Positions 1 to 8,600 of a stretch of 64,000 nt of DNA are shown here, piece by piece (within the stretch, counting starts at the first letter, position 1; each line of letters opens with the position of its first letter). Source of the stretch: Tupaia tana (lineage: Eukaryota > Chordata > Mammalia > Scandentia > Tupaiidae). The DNA lies in NCBI GenBank assembly GCA_026018925.1, contig JAKSZU010000031.1, positions 13,259,148-13,323,147 of the forward strand. Reading direction: 5' to 3'. The translations under genes and the position numbers were made by a program. The notes beneath the pieces were generated by a model. That model made no database searches. It had not been told where the DNA came from and worked only from the letters and a program-made list of their open reading frames with translations.

Positions 1-157
1 AGGGGAGACATAGAGACAGAGAGACAGAGAGACAGAAAGCGAGACATCACCCCCGGGGGGATGGCCAGGCCGCAATCCCTTCTCCTCCATTCTCCTCTTG
101 GGATCTTGGGCACGCACACGCGCCCGGCGTGAGTTTAAGCCACCGGGTCTGGAGTTG
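1..157 (-). mobile_element. L-type SINE, partial at window edge
   Basis: Minus-strand L core (GAGAATGG region, CACGCGCCCGGCGTGAGTTTAAGCC) from the edge to about 157. The tRNA-like head is missing after CCACCGGGTCTGG. Confidence 0.85.
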
Positions 158-449
158 GAAAATAAGTAAGTTAAATCAAATGAATAATTCTTTATAAAAA
201 GGATTGAAAATTAATGACTCTTGGAGCATACGAGTCAAGGACTAAATGTGTCATATGAATTTAACTTTTTTTATTTAGTTTTTCACATCAGAAAAGACTC
301 GGGGAACAGCTGAGCGATTTCAGCATCGTGCCGGGTTGGGCCAGCACACGGCGTGTTACCAAGAAAGAGGAAGGAAGCCCGGGCCGGGCCTCCGGCTGCC
401 TGACAGAGCTCGGTCCGGTTAGGGGAAACACGCCAAGTTTCTTTGCTTT
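158..449. other. Unassigned intronic DNA
   Basis: AT-rich to about 290, then mixed sequence. No exon, SINE or repeat recognised. Presumably the CSF2RA intron before the transmembrane exon. Confidence 0.5.
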
Positions 450-706
450 TTTTTTTTTTTTAGGTTGTCTTTTATTTTTCTCACGGGACGCGTGCGCCTG
501 TTAGAGACAGAGAGAGGGAAAGTGAGAAATCAGGCCCGGAGGGACGGGCACGCCGCAGTCCCTGCTCCTCCACTCTCGGGATCATGGGCACGCACGTACT
601 CACGCCCACACGGCTGTCCAGCCACAGGGGCCGGGGCCGGGGCTGAACAGCGTTTGCCGTGCGCAAGTCCGGTGCCTTAACCAGCACGCCACCTCCTGGC
701 CCCCTT
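450..706 (-). mobile_element. L-type SINE, diverged
   Basis: Poly-T start, GAGAGGGAAAGTGAGAAATC, CTCCTCCACTCTCGGGATC and a degraded head ending GCACGCCACCTCCTGGCCCC. Confidence 0.8.
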
Positions 707-723
707 TCTAAGAATTTCCACGC

Positions 724-900
724 TGGGGCCGGCAGGTGGCGTAGTGGTAAAGATGCTGGACTCCCACGAGGCTGACCACGGTTCGAGTCCCAGACCTGGC
801 AGCTTGCTTTCTCACTTCCCCGGGTTCTCTCTGGCTCCCTCTGGTATACTTAAACATAATAACAAATAAAATTAAATAAATAAAGTAATTCTTGAAAAAA
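724..900 (+). mobile_element. S-type SINE
   Basis: GGGGCCGGCAGGTGGCGTAG head, GGTTCGAGTCCC B box, short CT stretch, AAATAAAATTAAATAAATAAA tail. Confidence 0.9.
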
Positions 901-1025
901 GAAAAAAAGACTTTCTGTCACTTTATTCCTGATGGAGAACATGCATATGTGAGTGTGTGAGGAAGGGAGAGAGAAAGGGGGTACCCTCCACAACCCCCTT
1001 GCTCAGTTCTCCAGCCCAGCAGATT

Positions 1026-1858
1026 CTGGCATTTGCATAGGCGTCCTCATATTTGCATACCGAGGGACTTTGCATACATGCCCTGGCATTTACATACATA
1101 TCTGGGGAGTTTGCATTAACATCCTGGCATTTGCATACCTTCCCTTGTATTTGCATACATGCCCTGGCATTTGCATACACATCCTGATATTTGCATACAC
1201 ATCCTGGTATTTGCATACACATCCAGGGAGTTTGCATACAGGTCCTGGCATTTACATACATACCTGGGGAGTTTGCATTAACATCCTGGCATTTGCATAC
1301 CTTCCCTTATATTTGCATATATGCCCTGGCATTTGCATACATATTCAGGGAGTTTGCATACATGCCCTGGCATTTGCATACATATCCAGGGAGTTTGCAT
1401 ACATGTCTTGGCAATTACACACATATTTGGGGAGTTTGCATAAACATCCTGGCATTTGCATACGTTCCCTTGTATTTGCATGCATACCCTGGCATTTGCA
1501 TACATATCCAGGGAATTTGCATACATGTTCTGGCATTTACATACATATCTGGTGAGTTTGCATTAACATCCTGGCATTTGCATACCTTCCCTTATATTTG
1601 CATACATGCCCTGGCATTTGCATACATATTCAGGGAGTTTGCATACATGCCCTGGCATTTGCATACATATCCAGGGAGTTTGCATACATGTCTTGGCAAT
1701 TACACACATATTTGGGGAGTTTGCATAAACATCCTGGCATTTGCATACGTTCCCTTGTATTTGCATGCATACCCTGGCATTTGCATACATATCCAGGGAG
1801 TTTGCATACATGTTCTGGCATTTACATTCACGTCCTGGCATTTGCATACATGACCAGG
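1026..1858. repeat. Minisatellite rich in ATTTGCAT octamers
   Basis: Units of about 20-30 bp built from CTGGCATTTGCATACAT and CCAGGGAGTTTGCATACAT. The segments 1270-1530 and 1555-1815 are almost identical, a higher-order period of 285 bp. By eye the array holds about 23 exact ATTTGCAT words, the POU/Oct octamer. Open frames on both strands arise from the repeat and are not coding. Confidence 0.93.
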
Positions 1859-1987
1859 CAGGTTCAGACTGACCAGGCTGGGATTCAAACCCCTGTGGTG
1901 TCTGGCTTCTCTTGAGCTGTACCGTTGTATCATGGAGGTGGCCCCGACTCAGTTGTTTTTCTAAGTATAGTTTTTATATATTTTTTT

Positions 1988-2163
1988 AAAGAATTATTTT
2001 ATTTAACTTTATTTATTTATTTACTTTGACCAGAGAGGGACAGAGTGAAAGAGAGAGAGAGAGAGGGAAAGTGAGAAAGCAAGCCGCCAGGTCCGGGAAT
2101 CAAACCGCAGTCAGCCCTGTGGGAGTCCAGCGCCCTTAACCACCATGCCACCGGCTGGCCTCT
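1988..2163 (-). mobile_element. S-type SINE
   Basis: TTTATTTAACTTTATTTATTT tail complement, TTTGACCAGAGAGGGACAGAG, head ending ACCATGCCACCGGCTGGCC. Confidence 0.9.
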
Positions 2164-2189
2164 TATTATTTACTTATTTATTTACGTAT

Positions 2190-2444
2190 TTTTTAGGTTT
2201 TTGCCATAGGGCAGGTGCATGCACCAGAAGGAGAGAGAGACAGAACGTGAGGAATCACCTCCTGAGGGTGTTGGCCACACCGCAATCACTTCTCCATTCT
2301 CCTCTGGGGATTTAGGGGACACACAGACACACACACACACACACACACACACACGGTGTGAATTTCAAGCCACCGGGACCGGGACTCGAACCACGGTTGA
2401 CCAGGTGGGAGTCCAGCGCCTTATCCACCACGCCACCTGCTGGA
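2190..2444 (-). mobile_element. L-type SINE carrying an AC microsatellite
   Basis: Minus-strand L element. Its ACGCACGCACACGC core has become (AC)n at 2327-2354. The head ends about 24 nt from the CSF2RA exon donor at 2467. Confidence 0.88.
2327..2354. repeat. (AC)n microsatellite
   Basis: Fourteen AC dinucleotides inside the SINE at 2190-2444, at the position of its alternating CA/CG core. Confidence 0.95.
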
Positions 2445-2467
2445 CGCCCCGTCCTCGGTCCCCTTAC

Positions 2468-2603
2468 CAAACTCGACGGGCTGGCTCCAGGCGCTCCACT
2501 GCAGGGCACGGGCGTCGGCGGCTCTGACCCTCACCGTGTGCTTGGCTCGGGGCTCGGGGCTGGGGAAGCTGTACTGGTTTTTCCCGTCGCCGGCCAGGTC
2601 GAT
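2468..2603 (-). CDS. CSF2RA: CSF2RA exon with WSxWS box
   Basis: Acceptor CCCCCCCGAAG|ATCGAC and donor GAGTTTG|GTAAGG; 136 nt, phase 0 in and 1 out. It encodes [20 protein letters not shown], then [20 protein letters not shown] and QPVEF. WSAWS is the class I receptor signature and RVRAAD is typical of the F strand. This is the last exon visible; the next (transmembrane) exon must accept phase 1 and lies beyond the left edge. A SINE head ends about 24 nt past the donor. Confidence 0.95.
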
Positions 2604-5600
2604 CTTCGGGGGGGACGGAAAGTGAGAGGCACTGTGCCCAGGGCCGAGCCGTCCCCACCATGCCCGCCCTGAGAGCCACGTAAGCCAGGCGACCGCCCTG
2701 TCCTCAACCCCGGTGTGACAGCCACGTGGACAGGCTGGCTCCGGACAGAGCCCGAACCGTCTCCTCAAAGCGCCGAAGCCCAGCGCGGCTCAGAAGGGCA
2801 TGCATCATGCAGTGGACCTTTCGCTGTGTTATCCTCCAAGGTGTTGCATGGCGTCTGCACTCCCGGGAGAGAGACAGAGACAGAGATGGAGACGGAGTGT
2901 GAGAAAGCACCCCCCCCGACACACACACACTACCCACACACCACCCTCGGGGGGTGGCCGCACTGCAACCCCTAATCCATTTCTTTACTGGGGATTTTGG
3001 GCACGCATGAACTTTACACCAGTTCTGAGACTCAAACCACAGTCGGCCATGCGAGAGTCCAGCACCTTCACCACCACGCCATGTGCTGGCCCCTCATTTT
3101 TCTTTTCAAAGGTGCGGTAAGGCGTGTGCACTCACCAGAGAGACAGAGACAATATGTGAGAAAGCACCCTCCCCAGCCATGGCCATGCTGCGATTCCTTC
3201 TCCTCTAGCCTCTCGGGATTTGGGGCACACACGTACATGCACCTGGCGTGTTTTGCAATCACCGGATCCAGGACTCGAACTGTGCAGTGCGGCATGGGCG
3301 ATCCAGTGCCTTACCTACCATGCCACCTCCTGGCTGTCTTTCTAAAAGTCTATTCCTTCTCAGACCAGCAGGTGGTACGATGGTGACACTGTTAGACTCC
3401 CACGTGGCCGACCACGGTTCGAGTCCTGGACCCGGCAGCTTGAAACTCACGCCGGGTGCGTGTGCGTGCGTGCCCAAGATCCCGAGAGGAGAATGGAGGA
3501 GAAGGGATTGCGGTGTGGCCATCCCCCCTGGGGGGTGATTTCTCGCTTTCTGTCTCTCTGTCTCTGTCTCTCTTCGACAAGCACACACAACCAATAGTAA
3601 AAACTAAAAACAAAGAAAAGAAGAAAAAGAGAAAGTGCAGGGTAGAATGCAAACGCTATGGAGAGAGACGAACACAGACAATGCTACGAAAATGATAAGA
3701 AAGGGAAGAGCCAGCCGGGAGCCCACCCGGGGAGATCTCTGCGCGGTGCCCACCAGCAGCCTCACTGCGGCCCCCGGAGACGGCCTGACCGCATCCCAGC
3801 CCGGCCACCAGCCAGCCGGGTCAGCACTTGGGGCCGTCCCGATGGACAGCGCGCGGGTTAAAACCACGGGGTTGCAGGGCTCACTTACCAGTGGATTTCG
3901 AATGTAGGGTTCCACGTTCTAGAAAAAAACGAAACCAAAATAGAAAGCCCGTTGTTCTCCGTGTCTAAGGGTTTGCATCAGCTTTTACTTTTTTCTTTTT
4001 TAATCACTAGAGGACACGTTTGTCTCTGCTAGAGAGAAAGAGACAGAGACAGAGACAGAGAAAAAGACCCCACAATGGGACCTGGCCATGACCCACCCCT
4101 TCTCCTGCCTTTCTGCATCCTGTGGCATTTTTTTTTTTTTAAATAATTATTTATTTTATTTTATTTATTCATTCATTTATTTTTTAATTTGACCAGAGAG
4201 ACACAGAGGGTGAGAGTGAAAGAGAGAGGAAATGAGAAAGCAAGCCACCAGATTCAGGACTCGAACCCTGGTTGGCCATGTGGGAGTGTCTAGCGCCTTA
4301 ACCACCATGCCACCTGCTGGTCCCCAATCCTGTGGGATTTTCAAAAACATCATTATTTAGTTATTACATTGTATTTGTTATTATTTATTTATTTATTTTT
4401 TTGAGAGGTTTTCGCTATAGGGCATGTGCACTCGCCAGACAGAGAGAGACAGGGAGACAGAAAGCGAGAAATCACCCCGCAGGGGGGATGGCCACGCCGC
4501 AATCCCTTCTCCTCCATTCTCCTCTCGGGATCTTGGGCACGCACGCACACGCGCCCGGCGTGAGTTTAAGCCACCGGGTCCGGGACTCGAACCGCGTTTG
4601 ACTACATGGGAGTTCAGCGACACAGCCATGATGCTAACTGCTGGTCCCAGCAGGGGTTCATCTCAAGCTATCGGGACTGGGATTCGAATGGCAGTTAGCC
4701 ACGTGGGATGGAGGTCCTTCGACAACCAGGCCATGCATCTGGCCCTCCTCATGGTCTTTCTTTGGCATAACCAGGACACCAGCCACCTCTGAGACAGGAG
4801 GGCGGGCTTCGTCCATTTTTCCAGAGGACGGAGAGACGGGACCTGCCCGACGGGAAGTGGGAGTCTTCCCGGGCATCCTTTTCTCTCCTCGTGTCCCAGC
4901 TGGTAACAGACCAGGACCCAGTCCTCATCCTCTCTGGCTGCCACAAACACAGAGACCGCCATTGTCACCTCCTCCTGGAAGCCCTCCTGCCAGACACAGG
5001 GCGTCTCCTCCGCAGTTCTGGGACCCCACAGCATGCCCTCTCCTGACCCTGTGGCTCGCACCCAGGTTCTCTTGGCCTCTCTGTGGGGGGACACCGACCT
5101 GCCGCTGGATGTCTAGCTGGTACTGGAAGTCCCAGGCGGACAGTCTCTGCTTGGTCCTGGGCTGCGTCCAGCCGACGAGGCAGTGCGAGCTGTTGCAGTG
5201 GACGGTGACGTTGGCCGGGGGGCTGTGCCGCTCTGCAACGAGACCCCGGGACACGCTTTGCACCCAGGGGACCCACACGCCTGCCCCGTCCAGCAGGTGG
5301 CGAGGCTGGCCCTGCCCACCGGCGCCGGGTGGCCATGCATGCAGCCCCCCCCCAGGAGGGGACAGACATACGTGGGGCCCGGGAGCCCCAGGGCAGGGCG
5401 CGGCTGGCTACGGAGGGCTGTCGGAGGACGCGGACCCCGAACAGGACAGGAGGGCCGATGGGGGTTTCCCCGGGGTGGGCTGAGGCTCAGCTTCAGAAGA
5501 GAAGACAAGGGACCAGCAGATGGCATCATGGCTACGTTGCTGGACTCCCACATAATCAAACACAGTTCGAGGCCCGGACCAGGTGGCTTAAACTCACACC

Positions 5601-8600
5601 GGGAGCGTGTGCGTGCATGCCCAAGGTCCTGAGAGGAGAATGGAGGAGAAGGGATTGCGGTGTGGCCGTCCCCCCTGGGGGGTGATTTCTCGCTTTCTGT
5701 CTCTCTCTCTGTCTCTGTCTCTCTCCGGCAAGCCCACGGGCCCTCTGGCAAAAAGCTTAAGCACAAACAAGCATGGTCTGCCTTCGTCCTTACCCATGTC
5801 CTTTACGGACAGCACGGAGTCGAAGAAGCGGATCGCGGGCCCCGGGCTGCTCCCGTTCACCAGGAAGTAGCTCCAGTAGGCGAGGGTGGACAGGTCTTCC
5901 AGGTGACAGCCCACGTGCGTGCCCGAGGCGTGCATGTAACCGGGACACTCCCTCTCCTTTCTCCCCCTGTGCAATCCGGAACAAAAACAAAGAAAAATGA
6001 ATGAAGCAAAGAAAACGCGGCATTTTCATCTCCGCTGTATTGATCATGGTCATCTGAAGAGCTACAGAGTCGGGCTGGCAGGTGGCGTGGTGGACTCACA
6101 CATGGTCGACCACGGTTCGAGTCCCAGACCTGGCGGCTTGCTTTCTCATTCTCTCTCTCTCTCTCTCTGTCCCTCTCTGGTCAAATTAACATGAATAAAT
6201 AAAGATAAATAAACTAATTCTTAAAATTAAAACAAAAACCCTCCAGGCACATGTGTGCACACACCCAAAATCCCAAGAGGAGAATGGAGGAGAAGAGACT
6301 GGGGTGTGGTCATTCCCCCTGGGGACGGCTTTTTACTTTCTCTGTCTCTCTCTCTGGTGAATGCACGTGCCCTAGGACAAACTTGAAAAATAACAGTGAA
6401 ATAGGGACCAGATGACGCTATAATGGCTATGTCGCTGGACTCCCATACTGTCTACTGTGGTTCGAGTCCTGGACCCGGTGGCTTAAACTCATGCCAGGCG
6501 CGTGTGCGTGCGTGCCCAAGATCCCGAGAGGAGAATGGAGGAGAAGGGATTGCGGAGTGGCCATCCCCCCCTGGGGGGTGATTTCTCGCTTTCTGTCTCT
6601 CTCTGCCTCTCTGGCAAGTGCACACATCCCATAGCAAAAATCCCTCTAAAAAAGACAAACAAGCAAGCAAACAAACAATCAGCACACGGAGCGCGGCACG
6701 CACTTGGTGTCCCGGATGTAGAGGAAGTACTGCACGTCGGCGGGGGCCGCGGGGCCCTTCTCCCAGGTGCAGTTCATGAAGTCCACCTCGTAGATGACAC
6801 AGGAGAAGTTCCTGGCGCCTGTGCCCTCCGCTCCTGGGGAGAGGCAGAGACAAGATGACCTTCCCTCCACGCTGCCCACAAAGGCTGGGCACGGGGGTCT
6901 CTCGGGCCAGCCACGTTGTACAGCGGTTCAGGTGTGGGTCCCACGTGGCCGACTGGGCGGTTCGAGTCTCAGAGCCAGACACTTGTAAAACACGCCACAT
7001 ACGTGTGCGTGCGTGCCCTAGATCCTGAGAGGAGAATGGGATGCAGCGTGGCCATCCCCCTGGGGGCGTGCGGACAACACTTCTCACTTTCCCTCTCTCT
7101 GTGCCAAGACTGTGTGCTCTATACCCATTTTTTTTCTTAATTTTTAAGATTGAATTTAGGAGCCAGCGGGTGGCTTGGTGGTTGGGGCACTGGACACTCC
7201 CACATGGCCAACCATGGTTCAAGTCCCGGACCTGGTGGCTTGCTTTCTCACTTTCCCTCTCTCTCTCTCTCTCTGTCTCTGGTCAAATTAAAATAAATGA
7301 ATACAATCGAGTAAATAGTTCTTTAACATTTGTTAATGTAGTGAACTTTTTTTACACTCAGTCAGTGTGTGTCAGTACAGCACACCGAATGCTCTTTTCC
7401 TAGCCTGGAGTGTTGGCTCAAAGACCATGACTGCAGGCGTTACCACACAGATGAGGCTCCACTTCTGCGTCCCTGCCATGCTGTGCTGCTTCCTTCCCCC
7501 CTGCTCCCTCCCTTTCACCCTCCCGCAGCTCCCACTCTCCTCCTGGACGGCCTGGTATCCAGCTGTCCTCCACGCTTTCCTACTCGGCGGTATTTCCGTT
7601 CCCACCGCGGAGCGCGGACATGGGTATGTGCCGAGTGGGGACAGACCATGCCTCTCGGTCACCATGGCCTGCTTCGCTCAGCACTAAACCTTCCATCTAC
7701 CAGGTTGTTTTATTACTACTGTTTAGAGGTTTCTGCCTTACGATGCGTGCGCTCACCAAGGAGAGACAGAGAGAGAGACAGAGACAGGGAGAGGGAAAGA
7801 GAGAAGTCACCCCTTCTCCCTTCTCCTCTCCTCTCTTGAGCACGCATGGACATGCGCCCGGTGTGAGTTTCAAGCCACCAGGTCTGGGACTTGAACCATG
7901 TCGGCCATGTGGGAGTCCAGTGACGTCACCGCTATGCCACCTGCTGGTCCCGATATCCCAGATTGTTTAAAAGCGGACGGGGGAATCTGTTTGGGTGGCG
8001 GGTGGAGGTGGCGTAGAGGGGTCACCGGGCTGTACTCCCTACCTGGGTTCTCGTAGAGCAATTTCTCTTGAAACCATCTGTGACTGGCGTTAACCTGGAC
8101 CTGGAACGTGACGCCGCCGTGCAGAGGCTGGGCCTGGAAGGTGCAGCTACACTCGTTCTTCCTGGGCTAAAGAGTTGCAACCAGAGGGACCAGCAGTTAG
8201 CGTCATGGCTATGTCGCTGGACTCCCACGTAGTCGACCGCGGTTCGAGTCCCGGACCCGGTGGCTTAAACTCACGCCGGGCGCATGTGCGTGCGTGCCCA
8301 AGATCCCGAGAGGAGAATGGAGGACAAGGGATTGCGGCGTGGCCATCCCCACTGGGGGGGTGATTTCTCGCTTTCTGTCTCTCTGTCTCTCTCTGTCTGT
8401 CTGGCGAGCGAAAGCGCCCTATAGCAAAAACCTCTCCAAAAAAAAAGAAAATAAAAAAGAGTTGCAACCAGACAGGGGATCAGGGGCCCGCGTTCCTTAA
8501 ATATTGATTTTATTTTATTTATTATTTTTTAACTTGACCAGACAGAGACAGAGAGAGGGAGAGTGAGAAAGGAAGACGTGGGACTCGAACCATGGTTGTC

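Noticed and set aside
5000..5098. Reading straight past the donor at 5098, with RGQENL resembling a human segment
   Set aside because: The frame would need a poorly phased donor to reach the next exon. The micro-exon at 3889-3918 gives matching phase, length and splice signals.
2468..8166. IL3RA as the identity of the receptor exons
   Set aside because: IL3RA is similar (APADVQY in both), but [25 protein letters not shown] and DFQYQLD fit CSF2RA and the exon lengths agree with it.
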